Positions 8,799-17,536 of a stretch of DNA of 64,000 nt are shown here, piece by piece. Location of the stretch: NCBI RefSeq assembly GCF_052078665.1, contig NZ_JBQJIK010000036.1, positions 15,084 through 79,083 of the forward strand, read 5' to 3'. A model generated the notes under the pieces. It worked only from the letters and a program-made list of their open reading frames with translations, did no database searches and had not been told where the DNA came from. How positions within the stretch are numbered: the stretch's first letter is position 1; every line of letters begins with the position of its first letter. The DNA is from Inquilinus sp052078665. Its GTDB lineage: Bacteria; Pseudomonadota; Alphaproteobacteria; DSM-16000; Inquilinaceae. The position numbers were made by a program, and so were the translations under genes.

Positions 8799-10082
8799 TC
8801 AGGCCTGACGCGGCGGCAGGACGACCAGGCGCAGGGCGATCAGCAGCGCCGCCATGGCCAGGGCGCCGATCATCAGGACGACGCCGGACCAGCCCCAATC
8901 GGCCCAGGCCACGCCGCCGAGCGAGCCGGCGACGCTGGAGCCGAGATAGTAGAAGAACAGGTACAGCGAGGAGGCCTGGGCGCGGGCGTGCAGTGCCCGG
9001 CGGCCGACCCAGCTGCTGGCCACCGAATGGGCGCCGAAGAAGCCGAAGGTCAGCACCGCGACGCCGGCGACGATCGCCCACAGATCGTCGCCGCGGGTCA
9101 GGGCGATGCCGGCCAGCATCAGCACGATCGGCGCCCAGAACACCCGGCGGCGGCCGAGCACCCCGGCGAGATGGCCGACCCAGATCGACGCGCCGATGCC
9201 GATCAGATAGACCACGAAGATCGCTGCGACCGCGGTCTGGCTGAGGCCGTAAGGCGGTGCGAGCAAGCGGAAGCCGGTGTAGTTGTAGAGCGTGACGAAG
9301 GCGCCCATCAGCAGGAAGCCTTCCAGGAACAGCCAGCGCAGCCCGGGGTCACGCAGATGGTCGGCAAAGGCGGCCAGCAGCAGCCGCGGCCGCAGCGGCC
9401 GGGGCTTGAAATGCGCCGAGGGCGGCAGGCTGCGCCAGAACAGCACGGCGCAGACCAGGCCGGAGAGGCCGACGAAGCCGAGGCCGAGGCGCCAGGAGGC
9501 GACGTCGGTCAGCACGCCGGCGATCAGGCGGCCGCCGAGCCCGCCGAGCGCGCTGCCGCCGATGAACAGCCCCATCGCCAGCCCGACCGAGCGCGGATGC
9601 ATCTCCTCGCTGACATAGGCCATGGCGACGGCCGGCAGCCCGCTCAGCGTCAGCCCCATCAGCGCCCGCAGCAGCAGGAGGCCATGCCAGGACGGCATCA
9701 GGGCGGCGAGCACGGTCAGCACGGCCGAGGCGAACAGTGAGACCAGCATCATCGGCTTGCGGCCCCAGGCCTCGGACAGGGCGCTGGCCACCAGCATGGC
9801 GAAGGCCAGCGTGCCGGTGGTCAGCGACAGCGACAGGCTGCTCTCGGCCGCGCCGATCCCGTAGGTCTCGGCAAACACCGGCATCAGCGGCTGCACGCAG
9901 TACAGCAGGGCGAAGGTGGCGAAGCCGGCGGCGAACAGCGCCAGGTTGGTGCGGTGGAACGCGGTCGTGCCATGCTCGATGAAGGCGACGACGTCCTCGG
10001 CCGCCACCGTCCCGGCCGGCATGGTGTCGGCGGTCGAGGGCGGCGCGGACGAGCGCGGCAGCGACTGGACCGATGCGGTCAC
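8799..10082 (-). CDS. MFS transporter, YnfM-like
   Basis: This 427-residue major facilitator has 12 predicted membrane helices. The loop 2-3 signature (SALSEAWGRKPMMLV) is near residue 110, and MGLTLSGLPAVAMAYVSEEMHPRSVGLAMGLFIGGSALGG follows in parts typical of the YnfM/arabinose-efflux-like group. It is probably an inner-membrane efflux pump for small organic compounds. A hydrophilic N-terminal leader of about 40 residues precedes helix 1. The gene is divergent from a LysR regulator with about 110 bp between them, the usual arrangement for a LysR-controlled exporter. Confidence 0.87.
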   Translation of the reverse strand: MTASVQSLPRSSAPPSTADTMPAGTVAAEDVVAFIEHGTTAFHRTNLALFAAGFATFALLYCVQPLMPVFAETYGIGAAESSLSLSLTTGTLAFAMLVASALSEAWGRKPMMLVSLFASAVLTVLAALMPSWHGLLLLRALMGLTLSGLPAVAMAYVSEEMHPRSVGLAMGLFIGGSALGGLGGRLIAGVLTDVASWRLGLGFVGLSGLVCAVLFWRSLPPSAHFKPRPLRPRLLLAAFADHLRDPGLRWLFLEGFLLMGAFVTLYNYTGFRLLAPPYGLSQTAVAAIFVVYLIGIGASIWVGHLAGVLGRRRVFWAPIVLMLAGIALTRGDDLWAIVAGVAVLTFGFFGAHSVASSWVGRRALHARAQASSLYLFFYYLGSSVAGSLGGVAWADWGWSGVVLMIGALAMAALLIALRLVVLPPRQA

Positions 10083-10145
10083 GGGATCTCTCCGCCGGGC
10101 CTGCGGAAGGGGGCCCGATCCTGACGGAAAACATGGCCCTGCCGA

Positions 10146-10183
10146 TTGATAGTGTCCAATATGTTTGGCGGCATGTTTGATAG
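10146..10183. promoter_or_regulatory. Intergenic repeats between MFS and LysR genes
   Basis: TTGATAG occurs twice 31 bp apart (10146, 10177), ATGTTTG occurs twice 12 bp apart, and CCAAT-ATG-TTTGG is a partial inverted repeat. This cluster in the divergent promoter region is a plausible LysR binding area, but no clear T-N11-A box stands out. Confidence 0.3.
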
Positions 10184-10192
10184 CTTTGGCGA

Positions 10193-11113
10193 ATGATGGA
10201 ACTGAGGCATCTGCGCTATGTCGTGGCCCTGGCCGAGGAGCTGCATTTCGGCCGGGCGGCGGCGCGGCTCGGCATCTCCCAGCCGCCGCTGAGCCAGCAG
10301 ATCCAGGGACTGGAAGAGGAACTCGGCGCCCGGCTGTTCGAGCGCAGCAACCGGCGGGTGGCGTTGACCGAGGTCGGCCGGCTGTTCGTGGAGCAGGCGC
10401 GGGTGGTGCTGGCCGCGGCCGACCGGGCGGCGGAGGTGGTGCGCCGGGCGCAGCGCGGCGAGATCGGCGAGATCCGCATCGCCTTCACCGCCTCCGCCCC
10501 CTTCACCACGCTGATCCCGCAGACGATCTTCGCCTTCCGCCGCAGCCATCCGGACGTGCATCTGGAGCTGCAGGAGATGCCGACCCGGCAGCAGATCGAG
10601 GCGCTGGCCGAGCGGCGGCTGCAGATCGGCTTCCTGCGCAACCCGACCTTCCCGCCGGTGCCGGACGGGATCGAGGTGCGCGAGCTGTTCCGCGACCCGC
10701 TTGTGGCCGCGCTGCGGACCGACCATCCGCTGGCGGCGGGCGCCCCCGCGCCGCTGGCCCTGGCCGAGCTGGCCGATGAATCCTTCGTCTGCTATCCGCG
10801 CGACGCCGGCACCAGCCTGTACGACCAGATGATCGGCCTGTGCCGCGATGCCGGCTTCAGCCCGCGGCTGGGACAGGAGGCGCGCGAGGTCTCGACCATC
10901 GTCGGGCTGGTCGCGGCCGGGCTCGGCGTGTCGCTGCTGCCGGCCTCGCTGCAACGCATCCAGGTCGAGGGCGTGGTGTTCCGCCGGCTGTCCGACCCGG
11001 GCGCCGTCACCACCATGTGGCTGACCTGGCGCCGGGACGAGACTTCACCGGCGGCGCGCGCCTTCATCGAGATGGCGACCCGGCCGGACACGCTGTCTGG
11101 TGGCAGCCGCTAG
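10193..11113 (+). CDS. LysR family transcriptional regulator
   Basis: This 306-residue regulator begins with the classic HTH (ELRHLRYVVALAEELHFGRAAARLGISQPPLSQQIQGLEEELG) in residues 3-50. It continues with the periplasmic-binding-like effector domain starting near residue 92 (IGEIRIAFTASAPFTTLIP). The second half contains FVCYPRDAGTSLYDQMIGLC and AAGLGVSLLPASL, typical for LysR members that sense aromatic or organic acids. Two ATGs are adjacent at the start. It presumably controls the divergent MFS exporter; the ligand is unknown. Confidence 0.9.
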   Translation: MMELRHLRYVVALAEELHFGRAAARLGISQPPLSQQIQGLEEELGARLFERSNRRVALTEVGRLFVEQARVVLAAADRAAEVVRRAQRGEIGEIRIAFTASAPFTTLIPQTIFAFRRSHPDVHLELQEMPTRQQIEALAERRLQIGFLRNPTFPPVPDGIEVRELFRDPLVAALRTDHPLAAGAPAPLALAELADESFVCYPRDAGTSLYDQMIGLCRDAGFSPRLGQEAREVSTIVGLVAAGLGVSLLPASLQRIQVEGVVFRRLSDPGAVTTMWLTWRRDETSPAARAFIEMATRPDTLSGGSR

Positions 11114-11509
11114 ATCTAGCCGCAACCCCGGCGCAGCCCGGCCACAATTGGTATGAATTTTCCGTGTCGCTGTTTCTTTTCGCTGGTGCAGCACGAAGGT
11201 TGGTGCGACGCTTCTCCTTGGCGACGTGATTTCCGTCGTCAGTGATCGGAAAGGCGACATGCGACGGGCAGCAGCCTGGCATCACCATCCGCTTCCCGGC
11301 TCCGACCAGGGGCAGCATCAGCATCGACACTCGTTCGAACGCCCCCTCGCAGGGGCGTTTGCTGTTTCCGGCCGCCCGTTCCGATCCGCCACCTGTCCTG
11401 TTCCACCCGACCCGACGGAGGGTTCCGGCGAATGAGATCACCCGGTGAAGGGGGCCGCAACTGGGATCCCCTGTTCGAGGATGCAAGCGAGAGCAAAGGA
11501 CGACGTTCC
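11114..11509. other. Intergenic region, possible small RNA
   Basis: About 400 bp between LysR and PhoH without a supported protein gene. It contains a lower-GC start (11150-11190) and a strong hairpin with a T-rich flank at 11338-11359, which could end a transcript of 150-200 nt. No RNA family was recognised. Confidence 0.35.
11338..11359 (+). terminator. Intrinsic-terminator-like hairpin
   Basis: AACGCCCC and GGGGCGTT form an 8-bp perfect stem around a 6-nt loop, followed by TGCTGTTT. It lies 150 bp before PhoH, so it could end an upstream small RNA or act as a leader attenuator. Confidence 0.5.
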
Positions 11510-12211
11510 ATGGCCAAGCGCAGCGCTTCCACCGCCCGTATCGTCCCGATCAGCGAGGGCTACGACGATGATTTCCGGGAGCAGAGCTACCTGAAGACGG
11601 TCAAGCCGCGGACCGCCAATCAGGAGGTTCTGATGAAGGCGATCGACGGCCATGCCATGACCCTGGCCCTCGGCCCGGCCGGCACGGGCAAGACCTATCT
11701 CGCCGTGTCGAAGGCGGTCGAAGCGCTGACCGCCGAGCGGGTCAGCCGCATCGTCATCACCCGGCCGGTGGTGGAGGCGGGCGAGAGCCTGGGCTACCTG
11801 CCGGGCGACATCAACGAGAAGATGGACCCCTGGATGCGTCCGATCTACGACGCGCTGTCCGACCGTCTCGGCGCCAAGCAGGTGCGCCAGATGACCAAGG
11901 AGGGGATCGTCGAGATCGCGCCGCTGGCCTATATGCGCGGCCGCACCATCTCGCGCAGCTTCGTCATCGTCGACGAGGCGCAGAACATGACGTTCCAGCA
12001 GTTGAAGATGCTGCTGACCCGCCTCGGCTGGCACTCGACCATGGTGATCACCGGCGACCCCGACCAGACCGACCTGCTGCCCGGTCTGTCCGGGCTGGAG
12101 GAGGCGGCGCGGCGGCTGGAGCCGCTGGACGGCGTCGCCGTGGTCCGGCTGACCACCGCGGACATCGTGCGCCACCCGCTGGTCGCCGCGATGATGCCGC
12201 TCCTGGCCTGA
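11510..12211 (+). CDS. PhoH family ATPase
   Basis: This protein of about 233 residues is essentially a single PhoH P-loop domain. Walker A is GPAGTGKTYLA near residue 55, the Walker B-like VIVDEAQNMT is near 153, and VITGDPDQTDL and LTTADIVRHPLV follow. There is no N-terminal KH-like extension, so it is the short PhoH type, a cytoplasmic ATPase linked to RNA metabolism and stress. It is not next to ybeY or miaB, unlike the canonical phoH, so it may be a second paralogue. ATG 11510 is preferred because the family-like sequence starts there; the frame is open to 11432. Confidence 0.85.
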   Translation: MAKRSASTARIVPISEGYDDDFREQSYLKTVKPRTANQEVLMKAIDGHAMTLALGPAGTGKTYLAVSKAVEALTAERVSRIVITRPVVEAGESLGYLPGDINEKMDPWMRPIYDALSDRLGAKQVRQMTKEGIVEIAPLAYMRGRTISRSFVIVDEAQNMTFQQLKMLLTRLGWHSTMVITGDPDQTDLLPGLSGLEEAARRLEPLDGVAVVRLTTADIVRHPLVAAMMPLLA

Positions 12212-12367
12212 TCCGGAACCGCGGGGCGACCGCTGCCATTGGCTGGAGTGAGGGCTGCCGCACGGTCGGCGGCCCTCGTCACCAGCCACCATCCGCGGGC
12301 GGCTTGAGGCATGACGTCCGGCCGGTCGTTTCCAGGGACGGCCGGCGGGACACTCAGGACAAAAAGA

Positions 12368-12388
12368 AGGGCAGGCTCGGCCTGCCCT
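12368..12388 (-). terminator. Intrinsic terminator of the KGG gene
   Basis: AGGGCAGGC/GCCTGCCCT is a perfect 9-bp stem with a 3-nt loop. Reading on the minus strand it is followed by TCTTTTT, 26 bp after the KGG gene's stop codon. Confidence 0.85.
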
Positions 12389-12414
12389 GACGACGTGACG
12401 TCAGCGTTGTCGCG

Positions 12415-12726
12415 TCAATGCGGCCCGTGGCCGGAGAGACCGCCCTTCCGCCCGGCTTCCGCCGCGCGCTCGCGGTCATTGGCGAAGTTGCCGCCACTTT
12501 CCTGCCCACCCTTGCGGCCTGCCGCCGCCGCCCGGGCCGGATCGTTCTTGAAGTTGCCGCCGCTGTGCTGGCCGCCCTTGCGGCCGGCTTCCGAAGCGCG
12601 GGCGGGATCATGGGCGAAGTTGCCGCTGCTCTTCTGGCCGCCCTTGCGGCCGGCTTCCGCCGCACGCTCCCGGTTGTAGGCGAAGTTCCCGGCGCCGCCC
12701 CGGTGCGGAGTCTGGCTGCTCGCCAT
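12415..12726 (-). CDS. KGG-repeat general stress protein
   Basis: This protein of about 103 residues is built of four tandem repeats of roughly 20 residues, each with the pattern GNF-(A/K)-x-(D/N)-(R/P)-x-RA-xx-AGRKGG-Q. This is the KGG family of small hydrophilic proteins, including Bacillus GsiB and fungal Con-10, associated with desiccation and general stress. It is cytoplasmic and probably intrinsically disordered. The start at 12726 has AAGGGAG upstream. Its own terminator follows, so it is a single-gene unit. Confidence 0.88.
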   Translation of the reverse strand: MASSQTPHRGGAGNFAYNRERAAEAGRKGGQKSSGNFAHDPARASEAGRKGGQHSGGNFKNDPARAAAAGRKGGQESGGNFANDRERAAEAGRKGGLSGHGPH

Positions 12727-12941
12727 ATCCAAGCTCCCTTGCTGTGGGCTCACGTCATGGGAATAGGCCGCAGCGAGGCGAGGTTCCCAATGAAAAATCC
12801 TTAACTTTCAGCCGGTTCGTCAGGCTTCGCTTGCGGGCTTCCGGCGCGATTGTGCGCCTGCGGCAACGAGGCGGTTCCGTTCAGGATTTCAGTTCCAATA
12901 GTATACCGGCGAGTTTTGTCGCGGCGAACGGAGGAGCGGTG

Positions 12942-13322
12942 ATGGTTGCGCGGCAGATGGTGGACGGGGCGTTCCATCCCTGTCCGATCCGGGACGTGCT
13001 GGACCGGATCGGCGACCGCTGGAGCCTGCTGGTGCTGCAGACGCTGGCGCCGGGGGTGAAGCGCTTCACCGTGGTCAAGCGCGAGATCGGCGACATCTCC
13101 CAGCGGATGCTGGCGCAGACGCTGCGTCGGCTGGAGCAGGACGGGCTGGTGTCGCGCACGGCGCATCCGACCATCCCGCCACGCGTCGACTACGCGCTGA
13201 CACCGCTGGGCCGGTCGCTGATGGAGCCGCTGGACGCGCTGGTGCGCTGGGCCGACCAGCATCACGACAAGGTGCGCGCCGCCCGCATGGCGTATGTGCC
13301 GCCGACCGCGGAGGCGGCCTGA
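12942..13322 (+). CDS. HxlR family transcriptional regulator
   Basis: This 126-residue winged-helix regulator shows the HxlR hallmark CPIRDVLDRIGDRWSLLVL near residue 14, then RFTVVKREIGDISQRMLAQTL and LVSRTAHPTIPPRVDYALT (the wing). HxlR proteins often respond to oxidative or electrophilic stress through an N-terminal cysteine, which is present here. The start at 12942 has GGAGG eight bases upstream; the frame extends to 12744 without similar support. It converges on the Crp/Fnr gene with only 3 bp between stops. No divergent target gene is apparent. Confidence 0.85.
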   Translation: MVARQMVDGAFHPCPIRDVLDRIGDRWSLLVLQTLAPGVKRFTVVKREIGDISQRMLAQTLRRLEQDGLVSRTAHPTIPPRVDYALTPLGRSLMEPLDALVRWADQHHDKVRAARMAYVPPTAEAA

Positions 13323-13325
13323 CGC

Positions 13326-14036
13326 TCAGGCCGCAGGCTTCTGCGCCGCCCTTTTCTCGAGCGCCGGCGCGTCCAGGACCTGCAGCCGCCGTCCCTTGAT
13401 CCGGAACAGCCCGTCGCGCTGCAGCCGCTTCAGCGTCCGGTTGGCGTGCACCAGCGAGATGCCGAGCGCATCGGCGATATGCTGCTGGGTGAGCGGGAAC
13501 GGCATGCCGTCGTCCCGCACCATGTCGCGCGCCGCGGCCCGGCCATACAGATCGAGGACCAGCGCCGCCACCCGCTCCGGCGCCGTGCGCTGGCCCAGCG
13601 ACAGCAGCTGCTCCTCCATCACGCGCTTCTGGTCCGCGGTCAGCGCGGCGAAGCGGAGGGCGATCTCCGGCTGGGTCTCGGACAGCCCGGCGACGTCCTG
13701 GTGGGGGACGACGCAGAGCGACACGTCGGTGACCGCTTCGACCGAGGTGACGGCGCTGTCGAAGAACTGGGCCTGGAAGCCGATCACGTCGCCCGGCAGG
13801 ATGAAGGACAGGATCTGCCGGCGGCCGTCCTGCAGCGACTTGAAGCGCATCGCCCAGCCGCTGGTCACGGTGTAGAGCGGCGGGTTGGAATCGCCCTCCG
13901 TCATGATCCGCGCGCCGGCCAGGAAGCCGACATCCTCGACCCGGCGCCGCCGGATGTAGTCGAGCAGCTCGGGATCGAGGATCCTGAGCTGCGGCATGTC
14001 GGTGTCGAGCTTCACGTTCAGGTCGTGCGGGGACAT
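13326..14036 (-). CDS. Crp/Fnr family transcriptional regulator
   Basis: This 236-residue protein has an N-terminal cyclic-nucleotide-binding-like barrel (residues 25-145, with LPGDVIGFQAQFF) and a C-terminal HTH (PLTQQHIADALGISLVHANRTLKRL). The N terminus lacks the cysteine cluster of oxygen-sensing FNR, so it is not an Fe-S FNR. The barrel also lacks a clear cAMP-contact RXS pair. Such alphaproteobacterial paralogues often govern stress responses, but the regulon here is unknown. GGGAGAG lies seven bases before the ATG. Confidence 0.87.
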   Translation of the reverse strand: MSPHDLNVKLDTDMPQLRILDPELLDYIRRRRVEDVGFLAGARIMTEGDSNPPLYTVTSGWAMRFKSLQDGRRQILSFILPGDVIGFQAQFFDSAVTSVEAVTDVSLCVVPHQDVAGLSETQPEIALRFAALTADQKRVMEEQLLSLGQRTAPERVAALVLDLYGRAAARDMVRDDGMPFPLTQQHIADALGISLVHANRTLKRLQRDGLFRIKGRRLQVLDAPALEKRAAQKPAA

Positions 14037-14133
14037 GGCAGGCTCTCCCGGTTCGGCATGTCAGCAACGGGCCGAACCGGCAGCCGGTTCCGAGGTCCGC
14101 CGAAACGCGGCGGACCGGCCCGGCGGAAAGACC

Positions 14134-14159
14134 AGGGGCCGCCCCGGAGAACGGCCCCT
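14134..14159 (-). terminator. Terminator after the RTX protease gene
   Basis: AGGGGCCG/CGGCCCCT is an 8-bp stem with a 10-nt loop. On the minus strand it is followed by GGTCTTTCC and lies about 30 bp after the protease stop codon, separating it from the Crp/Fnr gene. Confidence 0.65.
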
Positions 14160-14191
14160 CAACAATCCTGCTCAGACGGTTGAAAACGAGA

Positions 14192-16630
14192 TCAGAGCAG
14201 GATGTCGGCGGCGATCAGGCCGGCGATGCCGCCGAGCACGATCTGGAAGTTGGACACCCCGTCGCCATCGATGTCGCCGGCGAGGGTGACCGCGTTGCCG
14301 CCGGCATTGACGGCGAAGCGCAGCTCTCCCGCCGTGTGCGTGTACAGGCCGGTGCCAATGAAGGTGAAGGCCTGGTCCCCGCCGGCGGCGGTGTTGGCGT
14401 CGATCAGCCTCAGGTCGATCAGGTCGCTCTGGCTGTGGCTGAAATCCCCGATCCGGTCGGCATTCGAGCCGATGCCGCTGTCCAGCGCCGACGAGAACAC
14501 GAAGCGGTCGGCGCCGGCATTGCCTTGCAGGTTGTCCTTGCCGCCGCCACCATTGAGCACGTCGTTGCCGTCGCGCCCGAACAGGGTGTTGGTCCCGGCG
14601 CTGCCCGCAAGGCTGTCATTGCCGTCGCTGCCGCTGAGGTTCTCGATGCTGACCAGCAGGTCGCCCTGCGCGTCGCCGCCGAGGGCGGTGCCGTTGGCCA
14701 GGTTGATGGTCACGCCCGCCGCACTGTCGAGATAGCTCGCCAGGTCGATCCCGGCGCCGCCATGCAGGATGTCGGCGCCGGCGCCGCCGCGGAGCGAGTC
14801 GTTGCCGTTGTCGCCATAGAGGGCGTCGTTGCCGCCGCGGCCGATCAGCGAGTCGCCGCCGCGCCCGCCATGCAGCTGGTTCGCCGCGGCGCTGCCGAGC
14901 AGCCGGTCGGCCTGATCGCCGCCGAAGGCGTTCTCGATCGACCCCGCGGCGAATGTCACCGCCTTGCCGGCGAGGCTGGCCCGGCCGATCGCGAGATCGA
15001 TCTCGCTCGCCGCCGACAGGGCGGCTGCGTTGATCGTGTCGCTGCCGCCATCCGTGTCGGACAGCGTCAGGCGAGATGCATCGGTCAGATGGGCGAAGTC
15101 GTTGGTGTAGTAGTAGGTGTCGTCGGCCGACAGCGCGTCGCCATAGAGCTTGAGCGTCCAGGAGTCGAGCAGGCCGGTCTTGTCGTTGCCGTCCGTGTCG
15201 GTGACCCGCAGCGTCCAGGTGCCCTGGCCGGTCTCGCCGCGCAGCAGCGTGCTGCCGAAGGTGAAGGTCAGGTTGGTGATGAAGTCGGCGGCCGTGGTCG
15301 GCGTGTCCAGCAGCAGGCTCGAGGTGCCGTCCGGCGAGACCAGCTCGATCTTCAGGTCGCCCATCTCCGCGTGGTTCAGCTTGACTGTGACCTCGACGCG
15401 GTCGATGTCGATGCCCTGGCTGATCACGGCGGTGGAGACCAGCGGCGCCGCGGGATCGTCGGCGATCGCGCCGGCCGCGCCCAGGGTGACGGTCTTCTCG
15501 ACCGTGACCTCGTTGGCGCTGGTATGCGCGGCGCCCCAGGTCTCGGCCAGCCGGACCGCGGCCAGCGCATCGACCACGCCGAAGCCGAAATCATGGCTGA
15601 CGGTGTAGCCGCCGCCGTTCCAGGTGCCGGCGCCGTTGATCTGGATCGCCTCGTTCGGATCCGACTGGCGGGCCGAGATCGCCAGGATCTCCTGCACGTC
15701 GCGCCAGCCCAGGCTGCCGTTCGCCTCGAGGATCAGCGCCACGATGCCCGACACCAAAGGCGCCGCCGAGGAGGTGCCGCCGAAGCCGCGCACGCCGTCG
15801 ACACCTTGGTAGTCGCCGGCGCCGTAGCCGTCGTCGCCGGTGCGGTCGGTGGTGACGATGCGGTCATTCGTGCCGGTCAGGCCGCTGCTCGGCGTGGCGA
15901 CCAGGATCGAGGCGCCCGGACTGCTGTACCAGGAGGTCTTGCCGTCGTCGGCGACCGCGGCGACCGTGATCGTGTAGCGGTTGTTGTCGAAGGAGTGGTA
16001 GTTGGCGTTGTCGTCGTCCGCGCGGCCGTTGCCGCCGGCCATCACGATGATGGTGCCGAGCCCGCCGCGGCCGTTGTCCGCCGCGTTGATCGTCGCGTCC
16101 CGGGCCGGGGCGAAATACGGATCGTCGAAATTGTCCCGCAGCACGCCGTTGTCCAGACCGTCGGCATAGCCCCAGCTGCCATTGATGATGTCGGCATGGG
16201 CGGCGGCGTGGTTGCGGGCGTTGACGATCGCGGCCAGCGTCGGGACGCCGGCGATCGTCGGATCATGGATGGCGACGATCGTCGCCTCATAGGCGGCGCC
16301 GCGGCCGCCGAGCCCGTTGTTGCCGGCCGCCGCCGCGACGCCGGCGACGCCGGTGCCGTGATTGTCGACCGACGACGGCACGTAGTTCGGCACCGCCTCA
16401 CCGGTCACGGCGTAGATCGAGAGCGAGCGGTCGACATTGGGTGCGAGGTCCGGATGGTCGAGCTGGATGCCGTCGTCATGGATGGCGATCTTGATGCCCT
16501 TGCCGGTGTAGTCCGCCCACACCGCCTCCACATTGGCGCCATTCGCCTCCGGCCCCTTCAGGTGCCACTGCAGGTCGAGCAACGGGTCGTTGCCGGTCGA
16601 CAGGACAGCCCCTTGGATCGTGTCTGACAT
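14192..16630 (-). CDS. Subtilisin-like serine protease with P domain and RTX repeats
   Basis: This protein of about 812 residues is a probable secreted calcium-dependent protease. The S8 catalytic triad is visible: Asp in AIHDDGIQLDHPDLAPN, His in VDNHGTGVAGVAAA, and Ser in FGGTSSAAPLVSGI. A kexin-type P (Homo B) domain follows (IDRVEVTVKLNHAEMGDL to GLLDSWTLKLYG). Next come RTX nonapeptides such as GGRGGDSLIG and GGAGADILHG that bind calcium, and a C-terminal module ending IAADILL. No classical signal peptide is present, as expected for type I secretion. The start at 16630 has AGGGGGC upstream. The secretion apparatus is not in this window. Confidence 0.9.
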   Translation of the reverse strand: MSDTIQGAVLSTGNDPLLDLQWHLKGPEANGANVEAVWADYTGKGIKIAIHDDGIQLDHPDLAPNVDRSLSIYAVTGEAVPNYVPSSVDNHGTGVAGVAAAAGNNGLGGRGAAYEATIVAIHDPTIAGVPTLAAIVNARNHAAAHADIINGSWGYADGLDNGVLRDNFDDPYFAPARDATINAADNGRGGLGTIIVMAGGNGRADDDNANYHSFDNNRYTITVAAVADDGKTSWYSSPGASILVATPSSGLTGTNDRIVTTDRTGDDGYGAGDYQGVDGVRGFGGTSSAAPLVSGIVALILEANGSLGWRDVQEILAISARQSDPNEAIQINGAGTWNGGGYTVSHDFGFGVVDALAAVRLAETWGAAHTSANEVTVEKTVTLGAAGAIADDPAAPLVSTAVISQGIDIDRVEVTVKLNHAEMGDLKIELVSPDGTSSLLLDTPTTAADFITNLTFTFGSTLLRGETGQGTWTLRVTDTDGNDKTGLLDSWTLKLYGDALSADDTYYYTNDFAHLTDASRLTLSDTDGGSDTINAAALSAASEIDLAIGRASLAGKAVTFAAGSIENAFGGDQADRLLGSAAANQLHGGRGGDSLIGRGGNDALYGDNGNDSLRGGAGADILHGGAGIDLASYLDSAAGVTINLANGTALGGDAQGDLLVSIENLSGSDGNDSLAGSAGTNTLFGRDGNDVLNGGGGKDNLQGNAGADRFVFSSALDSGIGSNADRIGDFSHSQSDLIDLRLIDANTAAGGDQAFTFIGTGLYTHTAGELRFAVNAGGNAVTLAGDIDGDGVSNFQIVLGGIAGLIAADILL

Positions 16631-17020
16631 GCGTATGCCCCCTAATTGTTGGACGGCGCCTTTTCTCTCCGGAAAGGCGCATCGCTCAAATTCAGCGCTC
16701 ATGGGAAAGGGGAGAGCAATTGGATATTTCGATTCCTTCGTTTTCCTGGAGTTTCTATTGATTCTTTTTCAAAACTTCCCCTTTGGCCGCAATTCCGGAA
16801 ATTAATAAATATTGAATTTATCCTGACATTGACGGATCTCGACGGAGAGAATCATTGTGGATCGCGGTGCTGGAGGCACCCTATCTGCAACACTGGCTGA
16901 CCGGCTTCAACTGACCCGGCCGGCGGCGCGCGGCGCCGCATCGGATTGACCCCGCGACGGCGGCGAGGCTATGTCGGGGCGGGGCGTTTCGGACCCCGCC
17001 GGACATCTCGGGAGCCCCCA
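16631..17020. other. Intergenic region with AT-rich segment
   Basis: About 390 bp between the divergent protease and lipoprotein genes. The segment 16720-16860 is clearly AT-rich compared with its surroundings and likely holds the protease promoter. No gene or clear operator was seen. Confidence 0.45.
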
Positions 17021-17536
17021 ATGCTGCGCCGCCTGCCGCTTGCCCTCGCTCTTCTCGCCGCCGCCTGCGCCGCCCAGCCGGTGTCGGGACCGCGCACCGG
17101 CTATCAGCCGCAGACCACCGCGCATCTGACCGGGGCGGTCGCAGTCAATCCCATGGAATACCGGCCCCGCACCGGCGTGGCGCCGCAGGGCAGCGTGCGG
17201 GACGTGCCGGGCTACGTCACCAACGCGCTGAAGGCCGAGCTGCGCCGCGCCGGCGCCGGGCTGAACTCGTCGCGCTGCGTGCTCGACGCCACGGTTCGCG
17301 ACTTCAAGGTCGACCGCGCAGGGGCGGAGGAGCATTACGGCGTCGACATCCACTACGTGCTGGCGGTCGGCGGCAACGTCCAGTTCGACCAGGCCTTCGG
17401 CACCACCTTCACCGTGGCTCGTGGCCAGTCGGTGGACCGCGCGGTGGACGACGCCATCGCCAAGAACCTGAATTTCCTGCTGAAGGACGACTGGTTCGCC
17501 ACCCTGCTGCTGCGCGAGTGCAGCGCCCGCACCTAG
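17021..17536 (+). CDS. Putative lipoprotein of unknown function
   Basis: This protein of about 171 residues begins with a positively charged n-region and hydrophobic stretch (LRRLPLALALLAAAC) that ends in a lipobox-like LAAAC at Cys16, so it is probably an outer-membrane-anchored lipoprotein. The mature part has no recognised catalytic motif; it contains an RDVPGYVTNALKAELRRAG segment reminiscent of small periplasmic adaptor folds. The ATG at 17021 has GGGAG six bases upstream. Its stop codon overlaps the end of the convergent NUDIX gene. I do not recognise a named family. Confidence 0.6.
   Translation: MLRRLPLALALLAAACAAQPVSGPRTGYQPQTTAHLTGAVAVNPMEYRPRTGVAPQGSVRDVPGYVTNALKAELRRAGAGLNSSRCVLDATVRDFKVDRAGAEEHYGVDIHYVLAVGGNVQFDQAFGTTFTVARGQSVDRAVDDAIAKNLNFLLKDDWFATLLLRECSART

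Noticed and set aside
11109..11120. GCTAGATCTAGC palindrome at the LysR stop codon
   Set aside because: It overlaps the stop codon, has no loop or T-run, and nothing suggests regulatory use.
12250..12277. GAGGGC hairpin after PhoH as terminator
   Set aside because: The stem is strong but lacks a T-run; left as structure of unknown role.
14180..16627. Long open frame on the plus strand opposite the RTX protease
   Set aside because: It is the mirror of a well-supported protease with a full catalytic triad and RTX repeats; its sequence is Val/Ala/Gly/Arg-rich without domain motifs, a common artefact at high GC.
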